Notes: generated by a model not told the origin, from the sequence alone. A stretch of 64,000 nucleotides of DNA from Candidatus Woesearchaeota archaeon (GCA_016928835.1 JAFGJW010000012.1:33223-97222); one strand, 5' to 3'; shown: positions 44,209 to 52,884, numbered from the stretch's first letter. Made by a program: numbers and translations.

Positions 44209-45915
44209 ATGTTCTTAAAACAAAAAAAGAGAGGCATATTAGTATTTATGCTGGTTCTTTTTTCTTTGTCTGCATTTGGATTACCTATTGAACCCACATT
44301 TTTCTACGGCCAAGTTATTTCACAAGGCCATCCTGTTGAGAATATAGTTGTTACAGCGATGTGGGTAGACCAAGAGGGTAAGAACAGAACAAGCAGGGCA
44401 ATGACTCTGAGTAGAGAATATGCTTCTATGCTGGGTGAACCATACTTATATGGTTATTACTCTTTTACCAATGGCACAGTCCAGGCAAAACCCAACACGG
44501 ACATAATAATAAAAGTTGAAGGGGTAGATGGCAGGGTAGTTATACCTGCAAACCCCGGCAATGAGCCAATACTAGTGAATCCTATAATAATTAACAGGCA
44601 TCAACAGACTTTAGTATACCAAATTGTAGGTAAAGTTAGGACGATTATACGGGGGAAAGCTGGACCTGAGACAAGTGAAGGGTATTATTTCAATATCTAC
44701 GAAGATCCAGGCAGCCAGAGGGAGGTATTTCAGACAGACAAAGAAATTACTCTTGAAGAAACACAAAAGACAAGGCTGGCTGAGGTTGAAAAGGCTCAAA
44801 ATGAAAGCAATGCAACTTATGTTGCTCTTTCGAATATTGAGGGGTTGTCTGGCCAAGAACCTACTTATAATATAGAGAGCCTAGATGACCATTATGTAAA
44901 ATACCAAACCTTAAAAATTGGTGAGCAGCAAGAAAAGGGAAAGAATATAACTGCTGCTCTAAATGTTTTGAAACTTTTTGGAGTCCTTATTGTAATATAT
45001 ATTATTATCCGCCTCTATCCAAAACTACATAAAGAATTTATACAAAAAATTATGCAGAGAATATCACTGATTACTTTTGATCCTGTGATAAACCATTCAA
45101 GACAGATTTTAAATACAAGGATTGCCAAGATTTCACAACCTTTGACAACTGTGCCAAAAGAACTGAGTTGCGCAGAGGTACTTAATTTCTTTGTGAGTAA
45201 GAGAACTGATAGTCTCTTGATTAGTGATAGTAATAAGTGCATAGGCTCGGTCAGTGAGACAGATCTTCTTAGAGTAAAAATAGATGAGAATAAAAGCTTG
45301 GCAGACTATAAGATTAAAGAGCTTATGCTCGAAAAAAACCATAATATCCTTGCAGAGTCAACAGTTAGAAGCGCTTACATATCCTTTGTTAGTAATAATC
45401 TTCCAAAACTTTGTATAGTAAGCAAGGATACATTAATGGGGGAAGTTACCCTTCTGGACTTGCAGCAGCAGATAAAAGGTTTTTCGCGCCATTTCAAGCC
45501 GCATGGGGAATCAGGTATCCCCACAGTTAGGGATGTGATGGATAAGTCATTTTTCACTTTGGATAAGAATGAAGGCGCTGATAAGGCAAGACAGCTTATG
45601 GTTGATAAAGAGCTTAACTCAATAGTCATAGTTGAGAACCACAAGCCTATAGGCATATTTACGGTTAAAGACTATATCATTGGCTTGAGCAAATATCAGA
45701 AAAATCTCTCTGCACAAAATCTGGCAAGCTTAATGAGCACCTCGATAGTGTCAATAGATCCGGAACTAAATATCTTTGAAGCAAATGATTTCATGGTTGA
45801 AAAAACCTTCAGGAGGTATCCTGTTATTCTGGATGATCAAGTTATAGGAATTCTCAACCAGAAGCAATTATGTGAAGAGATATTCAATTATTTACAGGGA
45901 GACATAAGTAGATAG
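44209..45915 (+). CDS. Membrane protein with extracellular domain and four cytosolic CBS motifs
   Basis: A 568-residue protein with a signal peptide or anchor at residues 8-26, an extracellular region rich in beta strands (to about 245) and one membrane helix (about 248-267, LKLFGVLIVIYIIIRLY). Two CBS pairs follow: about 307-420 (AEVLNFFVSKRTDSLLIS ... MGEVTLLDLQQQI) and 438-560 (VRDVMDKSFFTLDKNE ... ASLMSTSIVSIDPELNI). CBS pairs bind adenosine nucleotides or SAM, so this looks like a sensor linking outside to inside; the output is unknown. The start is about 40 nt after TTTTATAAACTTTAAATCC. Confidence 0.82.
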   Translation: MFLKQKKRGILVFMLVLFSLSAFGLPIEPTFFYGQVISQGHPVENIVVTAMWVDQEGKNRTSRAMTLSREYASMLGEPYLYGYYSFTNGTVQAKPNTDIIIKVEGVDGRVVIPANPGNEPILVNPIIINRHQQTLVYQIVGKVRTIIRGKAGPETSEGYYFNIYEDPGSQREVFQTDKEITLEETQKTRLAEVEKAQNESNATYVALSNIEGLSGQEPTYNIESLDDHYVKYQTLKIGEQQEKGKNITAALNVLKLFGVLIVIYIIIRLYPKLHKEFIQKIMQRISLITFDPVINHSRQILNTRIAKISQPLTTVPKELSCAEVLNFFVSKRTDSLLISDSNKCIGSVSETDLLRVKIDENKSLADYKIKELMLEKNHNILAESTVRSAYISFVSNNLPKLCIVSKDTLMGEVTLLDLQQQIKGFSRHFKPHGESGIPTVRDVMDKSFFTLDKNEGADKARQLMVDKELNSIVIVENHKPIGIFTVKDYIIGLSKYQKNLSAQNLASLMSTSIVSIDPELNIFEANDFMVEKTFRRYPVILDDQVIGILNQKQLCEEIFNYLQGDISR

Positions 45916-45980
45916 GGATTGTTACTTTGTTAATCTTTTAAAAAGATTTAAAAATCAAATTAAAATCCTGAATCAATAGT

Positions 45981-46258
45981 GCCCCGTTAGTGTAGAGAGC
46001 AATCGCACAACCCGGTACAGCATAATGCTGCGGCAACAATCATCTTGCCCTTTCGAATGGTCTGTTTACTGTAAGGAAAGGCGAGGACGGGGGTTCGAAC
46101 CAACTGGTAGCTCGGTTGACACGCTGAGCGACATCCTAAGAAGTCTGCTCTGCAGATTTTTTGGACACAAAAAATCCTTTGGATTTTTACGTGTTCGCCT
46201 TCGGCGAAGTCCTTCGCGGCAACTTCGTTGCCATTTGCTGAAAATCCCCCACGGGGCA
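45981..46258 (+). tRNA. tRNA-Glu(UUC) with four predicted introns
   Basis: Acceptor GCCCCGT (45981-45987) pairs with ACGGGGC (46251-46257), discriminator A46258. Predicted introns: 1 at 45996-46010 (15 nt, central GTGT/GCAC, GA-GCAA-TC cap); 2 at 46017-46036 (20 nt, CAGCA/TGCTG hairpin; central helix has one mismatch); 3 at 46056-46078 (23 nt, position 37/38, central CTTT/AAGG, stem TTGCC/GGCGA); 4 at 46100-46244 (145 nt, central TTCG/TGAA, in the T loop). The spliced 75-nt product has a 19-nt D arm as in haloarchaeal tRNA-Glu, loop CTTTCGA, a 4-nt variable loop and T arm GGGGG-TTCGAAT-CCCCC. A TATA box GATTTAAAAATC lies about 30 bp upstream. Confidence 0.88.
46100..46244 (+). other. 145-nt intron in the T loop of tRNA-Glu
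   Basis: Within the intron there are at least four strong hairpins: GCTCGG/CTGAGC, AAAAATCC-TTT-GGATTTTT nested within an ACAC/GTGT stem, CGCC-TTC-GGCG, and GGCAAC-TTC-GTTGCC. The base of the intron pairs CAACTGG with CCATTTG (one mismatch), leaving one bulged C beside the central helix. No open frame of note lies inside. Confidence 0.75.
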
Positions 46259-46315
46259 TATATTACAAACCATAAATTATATTAACAACTACTCTTCATT
46301 ATTTTCTTAAAAGGG

Positions 46316-48154
46316 GTGTATGCTATTAAAATAAGACATATTATTAACAATAATTCTGTTGAAGGCCAGGGCAAGATAGAGAAATTCTTCTTGACAAATA
46401 AAAAGGGCGGATATTTCCTAAACAATTCAAGCACCAAATTCCGCGGCTTGTATTTTGTTCAGAAAAAAGAAGATTCATGGACTCTTTTTAAAACAGTTGA
46501 TACTATCCGTATGGAAGAAACTCCCTTGGAGATTATAAACAGGCTATTCTGCTTTGAGAAAAAATTCAAAAACAGCACGGTTAAGTACCTTATGTATAAT
46601 AATTCACTTCTGCTTGACATTTCAGGCAACATTGGCTTTACCCTTACTTTAGATATGAGAGAAATCTATGACTTCAGTGAACAGGGAAGAATATATGAGG
46701 TATATAAGGAAGGGAATTATATAATCATCAAATACAGAAAATTTAGGGATAGTTCACTCTCTGAGCTTTTATATGAAAAGTACCTCGTAATATACACAGA
46801 TGCAGAATGGCAGCCCATTAGTCAATGGGAGGAACATACTTATGAAGAAGATTCGCAGAGACAATCGCCGCCCTACAAGCTATGGGTTTATCGTGCTGGT
46901 AAGTTTAATGCAAATAACAGCAGACTAGTTATATCCTACTCTGATAGTAAAGAGGAGGCTGTGGCTGAAGCAAAATACATGTCTGAGAATTTTAGTTATA
47001 TATTTGACGAGGAGATGCAATATCTTGCATCCCACATTAAGATAATTAAGTACCTTCCGGAAGACATTCTGCTATCATATGCATCTGCCCTGAAAAACCT
47101 TGATAACCTGACTGTTAATATTGATGATCAATGGGGTCTATATGGGGGACTCCCATGGTTTTTTCAGTTCTGGACAAGAGATATCGCAGTTGCTGGTGGC
47201 GCTCTTATAAAAAGAAAAAGATTCTACCTAGCAAAAAAATTATTATTTGGATTTCTTAATGCCATTTCTCAAGATGGAAGACTGCCAAACAGAGTCCCTT
47301 ATTCTGAACTTGCAAGTGCAGATGGGATAGGCTGGATCTTTAAGAGGATATACGATCTGCTTATTGCACTGGACAATGAGAATATCATTAATTTTTTTAT
47401 TTCTGAAGCCGAGTTTAAAAAGCTGCATGAGGCACTCGAATTTTCTATAAATAATCAGGTTAAGCATTATTTAAAAGACGGATTATTGAGCAATGGGGCG
47501 CATGAGACATGGATGGATACCTCGTGCAAAAATGATACTCGCTCAGGAGCAAGAATAGAAATACAAGCATTATTTCTAATAACTTTAAGACTAATGCAAT
47601 ATGTTTGTTCACTGCTCAAAGAAAATGGTGAATACTACACTAGCCTTGAAGTAGATATAAAAAATAAAGCAAGAGAAGCTTTTTTCTCCAACAATAACTT
47701 AAAAGATGGTAAAAATGATTTAACACAAAGACCGAATGTATTCATTGCATACTATGTATATCCTGATCTGCTTGATGCAGAGGAATGGAAGCTTGTATTT
47801 AAAAACGCACTGAAAAAACTCTGGCTCGACTGGGGCGGGCTTGCTACCATACCAAAAGAATCAAGCCTGTTTTGTCCTTTTTATACCGGACAGGACAACA
47901 AAAGCTACCACCGAGGCGATTCTTGGTTTTTTTTAAACAATATGGCAGCAATATGCATGTACAAGCTTGATAATAAGCTCTTCTCTGCATATATTAAAAA
48001 AATTTTTGAGGCTAGCAAGAAAGAAATCCTATATCTCGGTGCAATTGGTTCACATGCCGAGCTGAGTTCAGCAGCCACTCTCCTCCCGCAAGGCTGTCTA
48101 ACCCAAAGCTGGAGCAATGCCATGTATGCAGAACTAGTGGATACATTATACTGA
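46316..48154 (+). CDS. Amylo-alpha-1,6-glucosidase-like glycoside hydrolase
   Basis: A 612-residue protein. The C-terminal two-thirds match the (alpha/alpha)6-barrel domain of glycogen debranching enzymes: PWFFQFWTRDIAVAGGALI (about residues 278-296), the LPNRVPY loop, NGAHETWMDT (about 391-400, likely acid residues) and the terminal TQSWSNAMYAELV. The N-terminal 200 residues are a beta domain typical of this family. It would remove alpha-1,6 branches from glycogen-like polymer. The start is unclear: GTG at 46316 lies within the AAGGGGTG ribosome site, so the codon ATT at 46325 may be the real start. Confidence 0.85.
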   Translation: MYAIKIRHIINNNSVEGQGKIEKFFLTNKKGGYFLNNSSTKFRGLYFVQKKEDSWTLFKTVDTIRMEETPLEIINRLFCFEKKFKNSTVKYLMYNNSLLLDISGNIGFTLTLDMREIYDFSEQGRIYEVYKEGNYIIIKYRKFRDSSLSELLYEKYLVIYTDAEWQPISQWEEHTYEEDSQRQSPPYKLWVYRAGKFNANNSRLVISYSDSKEEAVAEAKYMSENFSYIFDEEMQYLASHIKIIKYLPEDILLSYASALKNLDNLTVNIDDQWGLYGGLPWFFQFWTRDIAVAGGALIKRKRFYLAKKLLFGFLNAISQDGRLPNRVPYSELASADGIGWIFKRIYDLLIALDNENIINFFISEAEFKKLHEALEFSINNQVKHYLKDGLLSNGAHETWMDTSCKNDTRSGARIEIQALFLITLRLMQYVCSLLKENGEYYTSLEVDIKNKAREAFFSNNNLKDGKNDLTQRPNVFIAYYVYPDLLDAEEWKLVFKNALKKLWLDWGGLATIPKESSLFCPFYTGQDNKSYHRGDSWFFLNNMAAICMYKLDNKLFSAYIKKIFEASKKEILYLGAIGSHAELSSAATLLPQGCLTQSWSNAMYAELVDTLY

Positions 48155-48231
48155 TGCACAAAAATAATATGCGAAAAATTTAAATACAGAGACAATGCTT
48201 AGAATAATAAGTACTGAAAAGAGGTGTTACA

Positions 48232-48828
48232 ATGGTTAGAAAATCAAAAAGAGGCTCTTTAAATCTTTCTATTAATGCAATAGTTGTTCTGATTCTGGCA
48301 ATTACAATGCTTGGTCTTGGCCTTGGTTTTATAAGAGGTACGTTTAAAAGCGCAACAGAGGGCATAGGAAAATCTCTCCAGAGCATAGATGAAGGAAGGA
48401 AGAATGCTTTTTTGGAGGATTGTAATGATGATGCATGTTTAGAGGTTTCATCAGTCAAACTCGAGAAAAATGGCAAGGATACAATATTGCTGGCAATTTA
48501 TAATAAACTGGATTGTGCTATAGAGTCCTGGACTGACGGAACAGGCACCTGGGATGGTGCTGTTATAGATATTGACAAAATAAATTGCAAAACAATTGAC
48601 GAAACCGCATCCTGTTCTGATATAACCTTATCTTCCTTTGAAACCCAATCAGTTGAGTCCAGGAAAAAAGTGCTGGTTCCGCTTGATATTTTTGTTAAAA
48701 ATTCCGCAAAGGCAACTACCTATAGGTATTCAATCAATGTGCTTGGCCAATGTGATCATGATAATGATCCAGCTACTCCTGACCTGACTATGGGCAAAAA
48801 GCTGTTTTTAGACGTAGTTGTTCAATAA
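48232..48828 (+). CDS. Type IV pilin-like protein (class III signal peptide)
   Basis: A 198-residue protein: a short basic N terminus (MVRKSKRG), then a long hydrophobic helix (SLNLSINAIVVLILAITMLG), the pattern cleaved by archaeal prepilin peptidase and used for filament assembly. The ectodomain has cysteines in pairs (EDCNDDACLE, INCKTIDETASC). GAGGTG precedes the ATG. It is followed after 10 nt by a small membrane protein and then a second pilin-like gene. No pilus ATPase or platform gene is nearby. Confidence 0.75.
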   Translation: MVRKSKRGSLNLSINAIVVLILAITMLGLGLGFIRGTFKSATEGIGKSLQSIDEGRKNAFLEDCNDDACLEVSSVKLEKNGKDTILLAIYNKLDCAIESWTDGTGTWDGAVIDIDKINCKTIDETASCSDITLSSFETQSVESRKKVLVPLDIFVKNSAKATTYRYSINVLGQCDHDNDPATPDLTMGKKLFLDVVVQ

Positions 48829-48838
48829 GGTGATATTC

Positions 48839-49060
48839 ATGAAAAAAAGACTGACTCAAAACGAAGAATTTGAGATAATGAAGCTTGTGCTTGACAAGTT
48901 CTTGTGGCTTGGCTTTGGTATTATGGCCTATGGCTTCTATACATTAATCACAGGACAGACAGATACTCTGCTGAAAGGATTGTCATTCCTTTTCGCAGGG
49001 GCTGTTGTGCTGCTGATATTTATGGTCATAATATTAAAAGAGTATGAGCTTGTGAAGTAA
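48839..49060 (+). CDS. Small two-helix membrane protein
   Basis: A 73-residue protein with helices at about residues 22-41 and 47-67 and charged ends. The ATG at 48839 is preceded by AAGGTGAT at good spacing, which decides the start over an in-frame codon at 48818 inside the previous gene. It lies between two pilin-like genes in one operon (10 nt after the first, abutting the second), so an accessory role in that surface structure is plausible. The family is unknown. Confidence 0.7.
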   Translation: MKKRLTQNEEFEIMKLVLDKFLWLGFGIMAYGFYTLITGQTDTLLKGLSFLFAGAVVLLIFMVIILKEYELVK

Positions 49061-49636
49061 ATGCAAAAGAAAGGTTTAGAGCTTTCTATCAATTTTATTG
49101 TTATGCTTATTCTTGCAATTGTTATTTTTAGTTTTGGTTTGGTGTTTGTGGCAAAAATTTTGTCAGAAACAGATAGGCAAATTGGGTTGCTTCCAGAAGC
49201 AGAGGAACTGGCATTAGATGCCTGTTTAAATGAACAAAATCTTGTGTGTCTGCCAAACAATAAAAAAGAACTTGAACCTGGCAAGTCTCATGTCTTTGGT
49301 CTTGCTGTGCAGAATTATGCAGGAGAGAGCAAAGAGTTTTCTGTTTTAGTAGAGCTTAGCCTAGCCATAGATAATGAGGGCAATGAGATAACACCTATAG
49401 ATGCAGCTGAGTGGACATTTCAGAGTCATGAGCCGTTTATGCTGGCAAATAATGAACAAATGAAACTTACAATACCCTTTACAATACCAATACACGCTGA
49501 ACAAGGGGAGTATGCCTTTAATGTTAATGTCTGCTTTAAAGATGACACTCACCCAGATGATGCAGAAAAATGCCCTGATGCAGCTTATCCAGATTTATAC
49601 GACACAACCCACAAGATAAGGATTATGGTAATTTAA
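49061..49636 (+). CDS. Type IV pilin-like protein, paralogue of 48232-48828
   Basis: A 191-residue protein opening MQKKGLELSINFIVMLILAIV, the same prepilin pattern as the gene two upstream, with a beta-rich ectodomain containing ACLNEQNLVCLP and VNVCFKDD...KCPD cysteines. The ATG abuts the stop codon of the preceding small membrane gene. The last 4 nt overlap the convergent triosephosphate isomerase gene. Confidence 0.75.
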   Translation: MQKKGLELSINFIVMLILAIVIFSFGLVFVAKILSETDRQIGLLPEAEELALDACLNEQNLVCLPNNKKELEPGKSHVFGLAVQNYAGESKEFSVLVELSLAIDNEGNEITPIDAAEWTFQSHEPFMLANNEQMKLTIPFTIPIHAEQGEYAFNVNVCFKDDTHPDDAEKCPDAAYPDLYDTTHKIRIMVI

Positions 49637-50370
49637 CTTTTAATAATATTAGAAAAACTACTTGCTTCCAGGCTTGCGCCTCCGGGCAGACAACCGTCAA
49701 TATTTGGCATGTTCAATATTGCACTTGCATTCTCTTGATTGACGCTTCCGCCATAGATTATTCTGGTTGAATCAGCAATTTCCTGGTTGTATAACTGCCG
49801 GAGAAGCTCTCTCAAGAATATGTGCACCTCCTCTGCCTGCGCAGGTGTCGCAGTTTTGCCAGTCCCTATTGCCCATACTGGTTCGTATGCAATAACAATA
49901 TTTTCTATAGTTGTTTTAGACAGCCCTTCCCTTAGTTGAGTTTCCACTATCTGCTTTGTAATGCCTTTTTCCCTCTCCTCTAATGTCTCACCTAAGCAGA
50001 AAATAACTTTTAAACCACGCTCTAATGCCTTTTTAACCTTTTTATTTACTATTTCATTAGTCTCGTTAAAATATTTTCTGCGCTCTGAGTGCCCGATAAT
50101 TACATAACTGCAGAATTCCTTTACCATCAAAGCAGAGACTTCGCCTGTGTACGCTCCACTGTCCTCATAAAAGATGTTCTGTGCTCCAACCTTAATATTC
50201 GTATTCTCAAGCTCTTTCTTAAGCAAAGGCAATAGGGTAAAAGGGGCGCATATCACTATATCACAGTCTCTTGCATCCTTGACAAACAGTTTAAAATCTC
50301 CCAAAAAAGAGCGTGCTTCTTCGCTTGTCTTATTCATCTTCCAATTGCCAGCCATGAATTTTCTCCTCAT
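49633..50370 (-). CDS. tpiA: Triosephosphate isomerase, bacterial-length form
   Basis: A 245-residue TIM barrel. Catalytic residues are present: Lys11 in GNWKMNK, His94 in IIGHSERR and Glu163 in AYEPVWAIGTG; YGGSV is the phosphate loop. It interconverts DHAP and glyceraldehyde-3-phosphate. The length and motifs are those of bacterial and eukaryotic enzymes, whereas most archaeal enzymes are about 220-230 residues and tetrameric, suggesting lateral acquisition. CLPGG replaces the usual LVGG near the end. It lies 4 nt after lgt with AAAGGTGAT as ribosome site, so the two are co-transcribed. Confidence 0.93.
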   Translation of the reverse strand: MRRKFMAGNWKMNKTSEEARSFLGDFKLFVKDARDCDIVICAPFTLLPLLKKELENTNIKVGAQNIFYEDSGAYTGEVSALMVKEFCSYVIIGHSERRKYFNETNEIVNKKVKKALERGLKVIFCLGETLEEREKGITKQIVETQLREGLSKTTIENIVIAYEPVWAIGTGKTATPAQAEEVHIFLRELLRQLYNQEIADSTRIIYGGSVNQENASAILNMPNIDGCLPGGASLEASSFSNIIKS

Positions 50371-50374
50371 ATTA

Positions 50375-51124
50375 TCACCTTTTTAGTTTTATAACAAAAT
50401 ATGTGCCTGCAGCCACCATAATAAGGCTGATATACTGCATTGTGCTAAGACCTAAAGGCAAGCTGCTATAATAACGGAAGAACTCAGCTATAAATCTTGT
50501 TATTCCGTACAATAGAGTGAATAAAGCCAGAATAAAACCTGGTTTATGCTTCTTATTCCTAACAAATAGCAGGATAAAAAATGCCATGAACTTAAGACAT
50601 GCTTCATATAGCTGGGAAGGATGCCTGAATCCTGGCACATCAGGAAATTTTACTGCCCAAGGCAGATCAGTAATATATCCATATAGTTCACCATTGACAA
50701 AATTAGCGATTCTGCCTAATGCTAAAAACAACGGAACATAAATAATGACCTTATCTGCCGCTTTATAGAAATCTATCTTTTTTCTTTTGCAGTAAAAAAA
50801 CGCAATACCCAGCCCTGCGAGAAAACCTCCAATAAAACTCATGCCTCCATGCCAGATCATCACCGTCTCTATGGGATAATGAACATAATATTTAATATCG
50901 AGCAGGATATGGCCGATTCTCCCTCCTATTATCACGCCAAGCATTGTAAATGTAATCAAATCACTGGCATTCTCTCTCGTAAGGTTTTTAATAGACTTGC
51001 TCTTAGCTAACTTGTCTAGAAGGAACACAGTAAAAAGAAAACCAAAGAGGTATACAAGGCTGTAGTACCTTATCTGGATAGGCCCTATCTGAGCAATAAC
51101 AGGATTGATATTATGCACAAACAT
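50375..51124 (-). CDS. lgt: Prolipoprotein diacylglyceryl transferase
   Basis: A membrane enzyme of about 249 residues with seven helices. Hallmarks are HGGMSFIGG (residues 92-100), GRIANFVNGELYG (137-149) and HPSQLYEA. It would move a diacylglyceryl group from phospholipid to the lipobox Cys of preproteins. I start at ATG 51124 (MFVHNINPV, as in bacterial Lgt) because TTTTTATA lies about 27 nt upstream; the longer frame to 51193 crosses that promoter. Such clear bacterial-type Lgt is uncommon in Archaea; the DJ-1 protein at 43102 has a lipobox. In ether-lipid membranes the donor would differ. It precedes tpiA in one operon. Confidence 0.9.
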   Translation of the reverse strand: MFVHNINPVIAQIGPIQIRYYSLVYLFGFLFTVFLLDKLAKSKSIKNLTRENASDLITFTMLGVIIGGRIGHILLDIKYYVHYPIETVMIWHGGMSFIGGFLAGLGIAFFYCKRKKIDFYKAADKVIIYVPLFLALGRIANFVNGELYGYITDLPWAVKFPDVPGFRHPSQLYEACLKFMAFFILLFVRNKKHKPGFILALFTLLYGITRFIAEFFRYYSSLPLGLSTMQYISLIMVAAGTYFVIKLKR

Positions 51125-51201
51125 GAATAAGTTAAAAAGAAACAGGGTATAAAAATGTTGTTCTTGCGAAAGCGATTGGTTAAAATATTTCACCAGAAGA
51201 G

Positions 51202-52194
51202 TTAAGCTGTCCCTTTCGGCCTGATATACGTACGTCGATGTTTTAGAAAATCTCCTTCAAGATTCATTACCAAATGATCTGGTGTTATGCCAAATCGTTG
51301 TTCAAATTCTCTATCTTGATATTTTTCTTCAAGCGAATAATGGATTGGAAGATCTCTCCATCTTCTGAGATCTTTAGAATGTTCTTCACCAACAATAAGG
51401 ATTGCTTTCCCTTGACTTTCTTGCTGCATTGCAGTATAAGAATTTTTTAAAAATTCAATACTCCTTAATCTTACAAAGAACCATGCGTAATCCCTTGCAG
51501 CCACATATCTCCTCCCATCATAAGATTTATTCTTCACAACAGCAAAGATCTCTTCATAAAGACTGTCTTGTATATCTCTTAGTCCTGCATTATCAACGCT
51601 TCTAATAGCTAATCCCGGATATCTTAGCAATAACAAACGATTTGCAGTAACAACAGGTATATCTTGAAAATAACTTGGCCCCCCTATTAATATTGATAAT
51701 AACTCATCGTCTGTTATCCTGCTAAGGTCAATGCGAGCTGCATCAGGGTGGTTTCTTGCTTCTTGCACAGCATTACTAAGATCTTCACTGAAATCTCCAC
51801 CCTCAACTAGAAGCAGACGAATATCCTGCTGTTGAATAAGAGATTCACAAATTCTATATATGCTCAACTGCTGTGCCCTAGATACTAATACTAATAATAA
51901 CTCTTTATCTGTCATCTCTCCTAGGTCAATATGAGCTACATCTTGATGAGTTCTTGCTTTTTGCACAGCAGCAAGATCTTTTTTGGGATTTCTACCTCCA
52001 ACCGGAAGGATATCAATATCTTGCTCTTGAATAAGAAGTTGATAAATTTTATGAATGGCCAACTGTTGTTCTTCAGATATTGGACCGGCCAAACCACGTA
52101 ATGGACGTGGGTGGGTTTCTCCTATCACAAATAATTGGTTTTCACTTCCTGGGTTGTCATCTTGCACCAATTTTCCATATTGGGAAGGTATCAT
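51202..52194 (-). CDS. Putative TIKI/TraB-superfamily-like protein with internal duplication
   Basis: A 330-residue protein. VIGETHPRPLRG (from about residue 24) and IVGEEHSKDLRR (from about 268) are two GxxH motifs, and LLVEGG (about 128-133) supplies a Glu. That trio is the pattern of the TIKI/TraB/ChaN superfamily, but similarity is limited to motifs, so this is tentative. Residues about 46-112 and 113-180 are an evident tandem duplication (IHKIYQLLIQEQDIDILPV versus IYRICESLIQQQDIRLLLV). It has no signal peptide. It has its own promoter and resembles the orphan genes at 1-9524 in style. Confidence 0.65.
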   Translation of the reverse strand: MIPSQYGKLVQDDNPGSENQLFVIGETHPRPLRGLAGPISEEQQLAIHKIYQLLIQEQDIDILPVGGRNPKKDLAAVQKARTHQDVAHIDLGEMTDKELLLVLVSRAQQLSIYRICESLIQQQDIRLLLVEGGDFSEDLSNAVQEARNHPDAARIDLSRITDDELLSILIGGPSYFQDIPVVTANRLLLLRYPGLAIRSVDNAGLRDIQDSLYEEIFAVVKNKSYDGRRYVAARDYAWFFVRLRSIEFLKNSYTAMQQESQGKAILIVGEEHSKDLRRWRDLPIHYSLEEKYQDREFEQRFGITPDHLVMNLEGDFLKHRRTYIRPKGTA

Positions 52195-52295
52195 ATGCTA
52201 ATATAAAGCTTCTCACTATATAAACTTTTCTATTTTCACCACTAGTAAATAATAACAAAGTAAACTATTTAAGTAAAACTTCTTTTCAAAAAAAT

Positions 52296-52847
52296 ATGGT
52301 TAAGGTACTGGTTGGCTCAAAAAACCCAGTAAAAATACAGGCAGTTAGAGAGGCATTCTCTCATTATTTTAATGATGTAGAAGCTCTTGGTCTGAAGGTA
52401 AGTTCAAATGTCCCAGATATGCCTATTAATCAAGATATATTTCTCGGAGCAGAGAACAGGGCGAAGGAATTAAAAAAATTCAACAAGGAACAAAACCTTG
52501 GTGCAGACTACTTTGTTGGGATAGAGGGAGGACTGGCAGAGTACTTCTCAAAATGGCTCTGCTTCGGAACAATGTGCATAATGGATAAGACTGACAAAAC
52601 CAGCTACGGCACCTCCCCACAATTTGAGCTGCCTGGGAATATAAGAAATGAGCTCCTGCAGGGGGTCGAACTTGGAAAGGTGATGGACCGACTAACAAAT
52701 GACCAAAACACTAAGCAAAAGGCAGGAGCAATAGGATTTTTCTCTAAAAACATAATAGACAGAAAATCTCTTTATGTGCAGGGCCTGATAATGGCTCTTA
52801 TACCTTTCATCAATAAAGAACTCTTTTTTCCAAAGCAAAAAATTTAA
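52296..52847 (+). CDS. Non-canonical purine NTP phosphatase (DUF84/YjjX family)
   Basis: A 183-residue protein with the family opening VLVGSKNPVKIQAVREAF, the GAENRAKEL segment, the DYFVGIEGGL acidic block and KAGAIGFFSKNIIDR. Members hydrolyse inosine and xanthosine triphosphates to keep damaged nucleotides out of nucleic acid. The ATG follows an AT-rich promoter. It is followed by a SLOG-family gene on the same strand. Confidence 0.9.
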   Translation: MVKVLVGSKNPVKIQAVREAFSHYFNDVEALGLKVSSNVPDMPINQDIFLGAENRAKELKKFNKEQNLGADYFVGIEGGLAEYFSKWLCFGTMCIMDKTDKTSYGTSPQFELPGNIRNELLQGVELGKVMDRLTNDQNTKQKAGAIGFFSKNIIDRKSLYVQGLIMALIPFINKELFFPKQKI

Positions 52848-52884
52848 ATCCTTGCTTAACAATATTTCTTCAAGAGGTGCAATA

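Noticed and set aside
45987..46285. Open frames of 86-90 codons overlapping tRNA-Glu
   Set aside because: They lie over the tRNA exons and introns and have no coding support.
51125..51193. Longer N terminus for Lgt
   Set aside because: It crosses the likely TATA box and adds residues absent from the family.
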